Origin: Thomasclavelia sp.
GTDB lineage: Bacteria; Bacillota_I; Bacilli_A; Erysipelotrichales; Coprobacillaceae
Length of the DNA stretch: 15,611 bases
Direction of reading: 5' to 3'
Assembly (NCBI GenBank): GCA_020025035.1
Contig: JAHHSU010000023.1
Span: forward strand, 1-15,611
Under the pieces are notes generated by a model. The model saw nothing but the letters and a program-made list of their open reading frames with translations. It searched no databases and was not told where the DNA came from. Positions 1 to 8,160 of this stretch are shown in pieces (position 1 is the first letter of the stretch; each line of letters begins with the position of its first letter). The translations under genes and the position numbers were made by a program.

Positions 1-50
1 CGATCTAACACCTTAGCAGGGTGCCCTCTTAACCACTTGAGTAAGTATCC
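1..50 (-). tRNA. tRNA-Ser (anticodon GCU), 5' part only
   Basis: The minus strand from position 50 folds as the first 50 nt of a tRNA: acceptor GGATACT, TA, D-stem CTC/GAG around AAGTGGTTAA, anticodon stem GCACC/GGTGT, and loop CTGCTAA with anticodon GCT. The following TAGATCG is the beginning of the long variable arm expected in a class II serine tRNA. The window ends here, so the variable arm, T-arm and 3' acceptor strand are not visible. It decodes AGC/AGU serine codons. Confidence 0.9.
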
Positions 51-63
51 ATATAAATAAATA

Positions 64-103
64 TTCAATATATAAAATATATCATTTTATTTTATATATT
101 GAA
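64..103 (-). terminator. Long AT-only hairpin upstream of the tRNA
   Basis: A perfect 16-bp inverted repeat (64-79 with 88-103, 8-nt loop) lies between the decayed family B copy and the tRNA. Read on the minus strand it is followed by TATTTATTTATAT, a weak interrupted T-tract, so it could end transcription from the array before the tRNA. It has almost no GC, so a terminator role is only probable. The tRNA promoter must also lie in or beside this stretch; no single -10/-35 pair stands out. Confidence 0.45.
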
Positions 104-164
104 AGTTTATTTGTAATAAAATTGATTTTGAATTTTTTATATTTATCTAAAATAAGATTATAAA

Positions 165-543
165 TTAAATAATTAATAAACTAATCATCATTAATAATAC
201 ACAAGAAAAAAGTATAATTTCTCAAATAATATTTGGGTCTCATTTTAATAATCATCACATCTTAATTGGTTTGTTAGTGCATTTGATATCGTTAGATTCA
301 TTATTTATTTTAAATGTGCAACTAAAATCAATATATTTTAATGTAGTAATTAGTCTATGAAGTAAATTTAATTGTGACTTAGATATATTTTTTTGATGTT
401 TTAATAGAAATATAAAAAACTATTTCAAAGTATAAAATGCTTTTTGTAACGTGATTTGTTATGGCATTTATGTAAAATGTCATCCTAAATAATCAGAAAT
501 CATGAAAAGAATTAATTTTATAAAATTCACTAATTTCAATCAT
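165..543 (-). pseudogene. Decayed family B (subtype II) membrane protein
   Basis: Remnant of the family B gene. On the minus strand an ATG at 543 begins a piece reading ISEFYKINSFHDF, matching the conserved family N-terminus (YxISxxYKxxxxxDF). One base is then missing, and the matching frame continues as DDILHKCHNKSRYKK (family: NDILYKPHNRSLYKK). After about a dozen more codons the sequence jumps to the C-terminal block ISKSQLNLLHRLITTLKY and MWWLLKWDP. Roughly 145 codons, covering most of both N-terminal membrane segments and the central block, are therefore deleted. The original stop is lost and the frame stays open into the tRNA. The WWLLKWDP block puts it closest to the 1635-2456 gene (subtype II). 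The left boundary is approximate because similarity fades. Confidence 0.8.
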
Positions 544-622
544 GTGTTTTTATGACTTATCCTATAATAAATTTTATTGGTTTTAAAAAAGATATTTTTT
601 AATAAAACTTTTAATTAAATAA

Positions 623-1429
623 TTAAACTAATGAACCAATCAATATTGTTGTAAGAGTGGATAGACAAGAAACTATGCCTAAAACAGTTGGATTAATCAT
701 TGAAGCTCATCAAAATCAACTACTAGGTTTTTTGTCTGTATATTCTTTTTTATTACTATCAACTATAAAAGATGACTTGAAATCTATGTAGGATAATGTA
801 TTTAATAAACCAAATATTATATTTAATTTTGCTTTGCTAAACTTGTAATTTTTACGAATTTTGCATATTCCTATTCATTTTTCATTTGGATTGTTACCTA
901 AATTAAAGTTTTTAGGATTTGATGCAAAATTAAATAAAAATTTTTGATCATCAGTGTCCATTTTATTTATTATGCTTAGCACTTGATAAAGAGAGGTTCT
1001 AAATACACCTAAAGGACATCATCTTCTTATAAGAGGGATTCATCTAAATCCACTAAAAAAACAATTATTGTAATAATTTTTTCATTGCAATGGTGTTGAC
1101 TTCTTAGGAGTAACTGAATCATGAAACACTAGAGCTATAGGAACAAGATATGATGTAAAACCTAATGAGACAAATGTTATTCCAAGTCCTAAACTAAGTG
1201 CAATGTCTTTATTTATTACTTGCTGTAAAATAATAATCCATACAATACTTCCTATAATCAAAAGAATTGAGAGAATTGTGTAAATGCATAAAGCTAATGT
1301 CATTTTTTTATAAATTTTTTTGTTTCTAATATCATGGAGTATATCATTACTAAAGTTTTGAAAATCATTAAAATTTTTTCATTTATAATTTTCACTAATA
1401 AAATATTCTACTGGTTGTGGTGTTTTCAT
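623..1429 (-). CDS. Family B membrane protein, subtype I (268 aa)
   Basis: Product not recognised. ATG at 1429 is preceded by AGGAAAATT, a good ribosome site; the frame runs to TAA at 623-625 with many UGA-Trp codons. Layout: cytosol-like N-terminus with the family signature EYFISENYKWKNFNDF and FSNDIL, two hydrophobic segments at about 45-70 and 78-102, the PLQW motif, the central block RRWCPLGVFRTSLYQVLSIINK, then KAKLNIIFGLLNTLSYIDF, and a C-terminal hydrophobic segment after FWW. Length is exactly that of the paralogues at 2713-3519 and 8161-8967. It is the most diverged of the three: the centre of the C-terminal half (NPKNFNLGNNPNEKW) has no close match in them. It has its own promoter and no partner A gene. 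Likely an integral membrane protein with cytosolic domains; function unknown. Confidence 0.85.
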
Positions 1430-1452
1430 AATTTTCCTAAAAATGAATATTG

Positions 1453-1479
1453 ATTATAACATTTATTAAATAAAGTCAA
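1453..1479 (-). promoter_or_regulatory. Promoter for the 623-1429 gene
   Basis: The minus strand shows TTGACT (1474-1479), a 15-nt spacer, and TATAAT (1453-1458) preceded by TGT, which makes an extended -10 (TGTTATAAT). The spacer is short, but the extended -10 compensates. Predicted transcription start is about 17 nt before the ATG at 1429, just upstream of the AGGA ribosome site. The rest of the 1430-1634 gap shows no gene. Confidence 0.6.
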
Positions 1480-1634
1480 GATGTATTAAAAATACAAAAT
1501 AAGAACATTTAATATATTATCAATATTATATCTAGAAGATAAGATTACTAAAATAATTAGATAATAATTGTTTAGTTCTTATTTTATAAAATTTAATGCA
1601 TTACTCAAAAAATAGTAACATTAATAATTATTAT

Positions 1635-2456
1635 TTATATTACAAATCACATCATTGTTAGAGGAAATAATAACAATACAATGAATAACGTTAATGTTGG
1701 GTCAATTCTTAATAGTCATCATCATTTGATAGATCTATCACTGTATTTTACATAGTCAGCTTCATTATCAATAACAAAAGTTTGGTTGATATTAACATAT
1801 TTTAGTGTAGTAATCAATCCATAAATTAAATTTAGTTGCTTTTTGGACAATGTGTGTTTATTCAAAATATCCATCATTTTCTTATCATCATCAAAGTTAA
1901 ATTTAATTTGATTTACATTTTTTTCTTTCATTATCAATTTAAAAATATACTTTTTGTCTTTTTCTTCTAATTTATTAAACATTGTAAGAACCTGAACTGT
2001 AGTAACATCCAATAAACCAGGACGACATCATTTAGTTATTATTACATGTCAAAATGAGTTAAAAAGATCTACATGTCCTGGAACACCAATCTTTTTTCTT
2101 TTTATTTTATCTGTTGTAGATGATCAATCAATGTCTCAAAAGTATACTGTTGTCAAGTTATAAATCATTCATATAATTAATGGTATAAAATTAAATAATC
2201 ATGTTCCTGGTATTATTCACCTTAATAAAGAATAATGTTCATCGTCATTAAAGAGAGTGAACAATAATATAGGTAATACTAACGAATTAATTGAAAATAA
2301 AATAATAATTGAATAAAAAACTATTAAAAATATAACACTCTTTTTGTATAGTGATCTATTATGAGGTTTATATAAAATATCATCACTAAATGATTGAAAA
2401 TCCTGAAGAGATTTCATTTTATACGGTTTGCTAATATGATAGATATTTTGCTTCAT
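1635..2456 (-). CDS. Family B membrane protein, subtype II (273 aa)
   Basis: Product not recognised. ATG at 2456 follows TAGGGT at suitable spacing; stop TAA at 1635-1637. The N-terminus has the family signature YHISKPYKMKSLQDF and FSDDILYKPHNRSLYKK, then strongly hydrophobic segments at about 40-69 and 80-100. The central block is KWCRPGLLDVTTVQVLTMFNK, followed by a charged helix-rich stretch, KKQLNLIYGLITTLKY, then WWWLLRIDP and a C-terminal membrane segment. WWLLRIDP and the TMFNKL form of the central block group it with the 4943-5755 gene and with the pseudogene (subtype II). No A gene precedes it; a 256-bp gap separates it from the upstream B gene. A type II topology with a soluble middle and C-terminal membrane helix is an inference from hydropathy. 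Confidence 0.85.
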
Positions 2457-2501
2457 TTTGTACCCTATACTAAATATTTAAATTTCACTATTTTTACTTA
2501 A

Positions 2502-2540
2502 ATTATATTCAATTTTATATTCAGTTATTTTTTGATTTTA
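2502..2540 (-). promoter_or_regulatory. Candidate promoter for the 1635-2456 gene
   Basis: In the 2457-2712 gap the minus strand contains GAATATAATTTAAG, with a consensus TATAAT about 50 nt before the ATG. Slightly upstream TTGTAA and TATAAA are separated by 18 nt. Either could serve; no consensus -35 stands at the right distance from the TATAAT. The remainder of the gap has an AT palindrome (2644-2659) but no gene I can support. Confidence 0.35.
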
Positions 2541-2712
2541 CAAGCAACCACACAAACAACAACTAAATGATTTATGTTATGGACAAGTTCAATAAATCCA
2601 TTATATGTAGATTATGAAAAATTTTTATTAATCATATTCATTAAATAATTTAAATTATTAAAATTACACAAAATAAATATGTTGAAAATTAACGTATTTT
2701 TAAAGCTTTCTT

Positions 2713-3519
2713 CTAAGCAAAAATCCCAACCAATAGTAAAGCTAATGAAATAAAAACTCATAGATATCCTGTAAGTCCAGGTTTTAATCATGTGATTCAT
2801 CAAAAATGTGATGATTTCTTATTAATCATATTTGAGTTTAGTTCTGAAACAATAAATGTTTTGGTAAAGTCTGTAAATTTTAAAGTATAAAATAAACCTA
2901 ATATTAAATTTAACTGTGAATATTTCAATTTGTTTCTCTTACAGATATTTTCCATTTCTATGATTTGATCTTCTATATTAAATTTTGCAGTATATTCATT
3001 AGTTTTTATAGAAAAATCAAAAAGGTACTTTAAGTCTTTTTCTTCTATTTTATTTAGAAGTGCAAGAAGTTGTACTAATGATATTCTAAATAGGCCTATA
3101 GGACATCATTGTCTAATTTTAGGAAGTCATCTTAATGATGCAAGGCGATATGAATAAAGATAATCTTTTCATTGTAATGGAGCTTTAGAATTTGAATATA
3201 CACTTCCTTCATTTTGCAATCCACTGCCATATCAGAATCATACAATAAATAGTGATGATAAAGCTATTGCAACTGGAATTCAGATTACCAATTGTTTGTG
3301 CGTGCTTTTATCTATTGTAGTTTGTAACATAGCAACTCAAACAATAGTTAGAATGATATGAAAAATTAAAAATGTATAAAACAAAACTAAATGAATTCAT
3401 CTTTTTTTATAAATACTATTATTTATTTGATTCAATAAAATATCATTGCTAAAGTTTTTAAAATCATCAAGATTATTTCATGAATAGGGTTTACTAATAT
3501 GATATTTTTTAAGTTCCAT
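2713..3519 (-). CDS. Family B membrane protein, subtype I (268 aa), coupled to A gene
   Basis: Product not recognised. Its ATG (3517-3519) shares one base with the TAA stop of the upstream family A gene (TAATG), so translation is very probably coupled and the two proteins are made together. Stop TAG at 2713-2715. Signature order: KKYHISKPYSWNNLDDF, FSNDILLN, IYKKRW, hydrophobic segments at about 41-65 and 77-97, APLQWK, then RQWCPIGLFRISLVQLLALLNK, QLNLILGLFYTLKFTDF, FWWITWLKPGL and a C-terminal membrane helix. It is very close to the 8161-8967 protein (same length and nearly the same central block). I see no catalytic motif. The shared operon suggests it acts with the A protein, possibly as a membrane complex; that is inference only. 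Confidence 0.87.
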
Positions 3520-4802
3520 TATTTGTTACCTTTTGTAACAGGAACCTTATAGTTAATTAAAACATTTTGCAATACAATTAATGTGATTGAAGCAATTATT
3601 GAAAAAGCAGAATTTATCATAGATAATCTATTAATATGTATATTTGTCTTTAATTTTGATGCTTCAAAACTTTTGTTAAATCCTATAGATTTATTTTTTA
3701 ATTCTGGATTATTTTTCAATTTTATATTTTTATCAATTAAAATTCTTATTGATATTGCATCGATTACTAGCGCAGTTAAAGAAAGCCCATATGATGCAGA
3801 TTCTTCATCAGTCATTACATCTGAGTTACTTATAATATCAATAATTTTATTTAATTCTGATAAGGCATAAAAAGTGCTCTTATATTCTAATCAACTCATT
3901 GTCATAGTATAAACACTTGATGTAATATCAATAGAAAGCTGTATTAATGCCATAGTAGAAAATCCCGCAGTAAAGAATGATATAGCAGTTAATATTATAC
4001 TTATCACAGTTAACGCAGTAAAAATTGTAGTAAATGAAACTGCTAATTTAAATCTTGTCTTGTAATCTTGAACTAATAATGCTACCAACTTTTCACGTTC
4101 ATCTAAATCTCCAAATGACTCATTTAATTCACCTGGATTAATATTATCATCAAAATGGTTTGGATCCGGAATTCCTGGACCTCCATATAATTCAACTGTT
4201 GGGATAGAATTTAATTCGTTGTAAAATTGATTAAAGTTTATTCCATTTAAAGCACATAAATCAGATGCATATTGATTATCTGGTTCTTTAGTATACGCCT
4301 CAAGTTTAGACACCTCAAAGATGTCTTCAAGTAAATGTCCAAACGAAGTAACATCTCCTTGTTCAATTTGCATTGATGGTAATAGATTATTGAATAATAA
4401 TTTCATTTCATTAGAAATGATAACTTCTTTATCTAAAACATCTTTAAAGATTGTTTTATATTCATTTAATGCTTTATTTACATCCTTATCTACTTCTGCA
4501 TGAATTTCTGGATCATTGATAAGTTCTTCATCAACTTCGATATTATCAATTGGTTCTGGCATGTGTTCATAAATACCAGATGGATTGTTTGGATCAACTA
4601 CCTTTGGGATAAGTAGTTTTCCATTGGAGTCAAATTTCACAACTCCTTTTTGGTATAAATATTCTGTCTGTTCTACAGATTTAGAAGTAGCATAGATTCC
4701 AAGTCCTGTACTTAAACCTATTGCAGTGGCCATCAAACCTGAAAAGACAGCAATTTTAACTTTATTGTTTTTTAATTTATTTATAAATACTCTCTTTTTC
4801 AT
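3519..4802 (-). CDS. Family A multi-pass membrane protein, copy 1 (427 aa)
   Basis: Product not recognised. ATG at 4802 follows TAGGAG with 8-nt spacing; an in-frame UGA-Trp at residue 304 must be read through to reach the true stop at 3519-3521. An N-terminal hydrophobic segment (about residues 16-38) acts as signal anchor. It is followed by a roughly 210-residue hydrophilic, acidic region likely outside the cell. That region carries SDLCALNGINFNQFYNELN and the YGGPGIPDP motif shared with copy 2. Paired hydrophobic helices lie at about 253-277 and 281-303, with two more at about 339-356 and 394-416, and a basic C-terminus. The first ~97 codons are almost identical to copy 2 at 5791-7050; the rest is roughly 60% alike by eye. 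Its stop overlaps the start of the next B gene. Hydrophobic hairpins after a soluble domain recall pore-forming proteins, but nothing proves this. Confidence 0.87.
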
Positions 4803-4903
4803 AAAATGGTCTCCTATAACTTATATATATAACTTACCATATAAAAATGTAATTTTATGAAAAAAATCCTTACTTGTATAACATGTTAGAAGTATACAAA
4901 TAA
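4511..4903 (-). repeat. Near-identical A-gene 5' cassette, copy 1
   Basis: This block spans promoter, leader and the first ~97 codons of the A gene, and matches 6759-7152 with only about nine differences. The coding differences cluster at the codon-75 to codon-97 end. From about 4637 to 4866, including start codon, ribosome site and most of the leader, I see none. One indel (T7 against T8 on the minus strand) lies in the leader. Similarity drops sharply on both sides, as in gene conversion or recent recombination. Confidence 0.9.
4874..4899 (-). promoter_or_regulatory. Promoter/operator of family A copy 1
   Basis: Inverted repeat TTGTATA (4874-4880) and TATACAA (4893-4899) with a 12-nt spacer that contains the palindrome TAACATGTTA (overlapping the left arm). 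On the minus strand the downstream arm forms an extended -10, TGTTATACA, so a protein bound to the palindrome would cover the promoter. The leader that follows is about 65 nt and has T7, a repeated TATAACTTA and the AGGAG ribosome site. The same arrangement precedes copy 2. The rest of the 4803-4942 gap holds this leader. Confidence 0.5.
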
Positions 4904-4942
4904 AGAAAATTTTAATTAATTTTGATTGAAAAATATGTGAAT

Positions 4943-5755
4943 TTATACCATAGAAAAAAATAAAATAATTCAATATACTAAGGGGATTGTAACTATAAAC
5001 ACTTTTGGGTTTATTCTCAATAATCATCAGAAACCCAAAAATCTGTCCTTATATCTAATATCATCAGTATCTTCTACTATAAAAAATGATTCCTCGCAGT
5101 CTGTATATTTTAATGTTCTAATTAGTCCATAAATTAGATTTAATTGTGCTTTCGATAATTTAGAATAATTAATAATTTCAGCTAACCTTTCAGAATTAGT
5201 AAAAACAAATTTATATTTATTTGGATCTCTTTCATTCATAACTAACCTAAAAAGATATTTTCTATCTTTTAGATTTAATTTATTGAACATTGTAAGTATT
5301 TGCACAATTGAAATATCTATTAAACCAAATTTACTTCATTTAGTTGATCTTTTTGATCAATAATAACCTCAGTATGCTGATTTGGGGGCCAATCATGTTA
5401 TTCTGGTTTTTTCTATTGGTGTTGATGGAAGTTCTGATAAGGAATTTTTTGTGTTTAAAAGATATATTATTCACGAAATAAACGGAGTAAAATTAGCTAT
5501 TGATATACCAATTTCAATACCAAGGTAAAGATCAGGACTTTCTTTTTCATCTATAACAGTAATAACTAATATACTTGATACAATTGAAGCGATAAGAAGA
5601 AATATAAATAATGTATATAAATATATTAAAAATAAGAACCTCTTATTATACAGAGACCTATTATATGGTTTATATAAAATATCATTACTGAAACATTCAA
5701 GGTCATGATAGGTTCTTATTTTATATGGTTTATTAATATGATAATTTCTTGCCAT
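4943..5755 (-). CDS. Family B membrane protein, subtype II (270 aa)
   Basis: Product not recognised. It starts at ATG 5755, 35 nt after the stop of family A copy 2, with TAGGTAAAATA as a modest ribosome site; stop TAA at 4943-4945. N-terminal signature YHINKPYKIRTYHDL and FSNDILYKPYNRSLYNK, hydrophobic segments at about 40-68 and 77-100, then a basic linker. The central block is KWSKFGLIDISIVQILTMFNK, then KAQLNLIYGLIRTLKYTD, WWLLRINP and a C-terminal membrane segment. The Cys of the central KWC block of the other B proteins is Ser here. Subtype II, closest to the 1635-2456 gene. Probably cotranscribed with A copy 2, since the short gap has no terminator. Confidence 0.85.
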
Positions 5756-5790
5756 TATTTTACCTAATGTAAATAATTATAAACAGATAA

Positions 5791-7050
5791 TTATTTTTTA
5801 TTTGACTCTTTTAATGGGATTTCATATTTTATTAATGTTTTTTCTAATATAGTTAATACTGTAGTTGCAATTATAGAAAATATTGAACTAATAATAGATA
5901 ATTTTAATATATGTATATTTGTTCATCCTTTTGCTCTATCAAAAAATATATGAAAATTCGAACATTTCTTTCTTAATAAATTTATTTCACTTATGTTGTC
6001 TATTATACCCATACCATCAAGCAAGAAATCACCAGTCATTAAGAAAACATCTGTAATTTCTTCTAACTTTGTTTCTTTTTTGGATATATCTATAATTTCA
6101 CTTAAGTTGGTTAATGCATCATGTGAACTAACATATTCTATTCAACTCATTGTAACTGTATAAGATGTTGAAGCTATATCAACTAGCATTTGAATTAGTG
6201 CTAAAGTTGAAAATCCAGCTGTTATAAATGAAAGTATTGTTAATACAGCGCTTATTGCAGTTAGTGTTATAAGTATTGTTGTATTAGATACTGCTAATTT
6301 ATATCTTGTTTTGTAATCTTGAATTAAAGCTGATACCAATTTTTCTTTTTGGTTTTCACCACCGAATGATTGATTCAAATCATTAGGATTTACATTATCA
6401 AACTCATCAGCATCAGGGATTCCTGGACCACCATACAGTTGAATTGTAGGTGTAGAATTTAATTCATTATAAAATTTATTAAAATTAATTCCATTTATAG
6501 CACATAAATCAGAAATATACTGACTATCTGGTTTTTTTGTAATAGCTTCTTGTTTTGCTGATTCAAGAACTTCATCTAATAGTTTATCAAAAACTATCTT
6601 TTCATTTTCTGATATCTTCATTGATGGTACTAAATTGTTAAATAGCATTTTAACATCTTTAGAAATAACAACTTCTTTATCTAAAATATCATCAAATAAT
6701 TTTTTGTATTCTTTAAATGCATCTTTCACTTCCTTATCGATGTCTGCAAGAATTTCTTGATCATTGATAAGTTCTTCATCAACTTTGATATTATCAATTG
6801 GTTCTGGCATATGTTCATAAATACCAGATGGATTATTCGGATCAACTACCTTTGGGATAAGTAGTTTTCCATTGGAGTCAAATTTAACAACTCCTTTTTG
6901 GTATAAATATTCTGTCTGTTCTACAGATTTAGAAGTAGCATAGATTCCAAGTCCTGTACTTAAACCTATTGCAGTGGCCATCAAACCTGAAAAGACAGCA
7001 ATTTTAACTTTATTGTTTTTTAATTTATTTATAAATACTCTCTTTTTCAT
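5791..7050 (-). CDS. Family A multi-pass membrane protein, copy 2 (419 aa)
   Basis: Paralogue of the 3519-4802 protein with the same start, leader and first ~97 codons. ATG at 7050, ribosome site TAGGAG; UGA-Trp at residue 303 falls in the same place (VTMSWIEY) as in copy 1, so it is a genuine Trp. The stop is TAA at 5791-5793. Conserved with copy 1 despite diverged surroundings: LLFNNL.PSM, SDLCAINGINFNKFYNELN, YGGPGIPD and VQDYKTR-like IQDYKTRYKLAV just before the paired hydrophobic helices. The region after residue 304 is more diverged and has a Cys (KKCSNFHIFFDRAKGW) that copy 1 lacks. Membrane segments: N-terminal anchor, two adjacent helices in the middle, two near the C-terminus. Followed after 35 nt by a B gene. 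Function unknown; conserved islands suggest both copies are under selection. Confidence 0.87.
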
Positions 7051-7152
7051 AAAATGGTCTCCTATAACTTATATATATAACTTACCATATAAAAATGTAA
7101 TTTTATGAAAAAAAATCCTTACTTGTATAACATGTTAGCGGTATACAAATAA
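6759..7152 (-). repeat. Near-identical A-gene 5' cassette, copy 2
   Basis: Partner of 4511-4903, offset by 2248-2249 bases in direct orientation. Recombination between the two copies would delete or duplicate a unit of about 2.25 kb containing one A gene body plus one B gene, leaving a hybrid A gene with an intact promoter. Confidence 0.9.
7123..7148 (-). promoter_or_regulatory. Promoter/operator of family A copy 2
   Basis: Same inverted repeat as at copy 1: TTGTATA (7123-7129) and TATACAA (7142-7148), overlapping the extended -10 TGTTATACA on the minus strand. The spacer differs (AGCGG for AGAAG on the plus strand) while both arms are kept, which favours a real binding site. The site lies within 40 nt of the stop of the gene upstream (7160). 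Confidence 0.5.
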
Positions 7153-7159
7153 GGATAAA

Positions 7160-8062
7160 TTAAATATAATAGAAATCTTTTTTAAACTCCATTTTACTAA
7201 GAATAGTATTTATTTTGTTATCAATTTTGGATAACCTTTTTCATCATAATTTATATTCAGATAATCTTGGATCAATGGTTAAGAAATTTTTGATAATCAT
7301 AAATGTTATCACTATTAACATAGCAATAGAATATCAGAACAATACTTGATAAGGATAAACTAGAGGAAGTAGTTCTTGTAAAAATCCATATTCAGAATAT
7401 CATATAAAAAAAGTATATGGATTAATTCAATCTCCTTCTCTCAACCCTGTTGTATTACATTGAATGTTTAATATTTCAGATACAACCCATACATAACAAA
7501 TAAAACATGATATAAAGAAAATCATTCCAGCAAAACTTCATTTAGTATATTTTTTAGAATTTAAAATAACAATCAAAGATATTATTAGAACAATGTAATG
7601 AGAACTAAACATCAAATAATTAGGTGCTTCACCTATAAAAATAAATTCAGTCAATGAAATATTAATCTGTTTGATAGTAGACATATGCCCAAAAATTGTT
7701 ATACCACCACCTAATATCCCAAATAAACTTATAACCTTAGCCGAATTTCTAGTTTTATCCACTATTAAGGATATAGGCAATGCTATTGAAACAAACGGAC
7801 ATAGATCTAATAAAAATACCTTTGATAATTTAAATGAGTATTGATAAGGATTTGTTTGTTTTAATGATTCTAAATCACTTATCTCAATGAGGATTTTGAC
7901 ATCTCTTTGATACCTAACAACTATAAAATATATTAAATATGCAACAGCAATTATAAAATAAAATCAATAACTTCTAAAATACCTACCAACAAAGGGGTGA
8001 ATACTCAATATTAGAATTATTGACAATATTGTAATTATTAATAATATTGTACCTACACTCAT
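7160..8062 (-). CDS. YwaF/TMEM164-like multi-spanning membrane protein (300 aa)
   Basis: The frame runs from ATG 8062 to TAA 7160-7162 and reads through several UGA-Trp. I count about seven hydrophobic segments: near 3-20, 31-50, 82-100, 108-127, 146-170, 176-198 and 236-262. The stretch LLDLCPFVSIALPISLI, then LFGILGGGITIFGH, then NYLMFSSHYIVLIISL resembles the YwaF/TMEM164 membrane fold, in which a conserved helix pair precedes a His-containing helix; mycoplasmas carry diverged members, possibly DUF5378. That assignment rests on pattern only. No convincing ribosome site precedes the ATG (upstream is ATTAAAATAAAAAT), so the start is less certain than its neighbours'. It is unrelated in sequence to families A and B and splits the array between the first B gene and A copy 2. 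Confidence 0.7.
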
Positions 8063-8077
8063 ATTTTTATTTTAATG

Positions 8078-8109
8078 AAAAAAGTCTTATAAGTTGAAAT
8101 AACTTATAA
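8078..8109 (-). terminator. Hairpin plus T6 after the 8161-8967 gene
   Basis: Perfect 9-bp stem TTATAAGTT/AACTTATAA (8087-8109) with a 5-nt loop. On the minus strand it is followed by GAC and six T (8083-8078). It could end the upstream B transcript or sit in the leader of the membrane gene that begins 16 nt later; its closeness to that ATG leaves little room for a separate promoter. Confidence 0.5.
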
Positions 8110-8160
8110 ATTAGAAATGTTTACATAAAATATATTTATTTTACTGTAATCTAATAAATA

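Noticed and set aside
2644..2659. AT-only 16-nt palindrome as terminator of the 2713-3519 gene
   Set aside because: No T-tract follows on the minus strand, and short AT palindromes are expected by chance in such AT-rich DNA.
2612..2803. Minus-strand frame of 63 codons between the B genes at 2713 and 2456
   Set aside because: Overlaps the end of the B gene in another frame, has no ribosome site and no family similarity.
3519..7050. A-B pairs as a toxin-antitoxin or phage-defence module
   Set aside because: No nuclease, NTPase, kinase, reverse transcriptase or TIR-like motif is visible; both are predicted membrane proteins and too large for a usual pair. Left as unknown rather than named.
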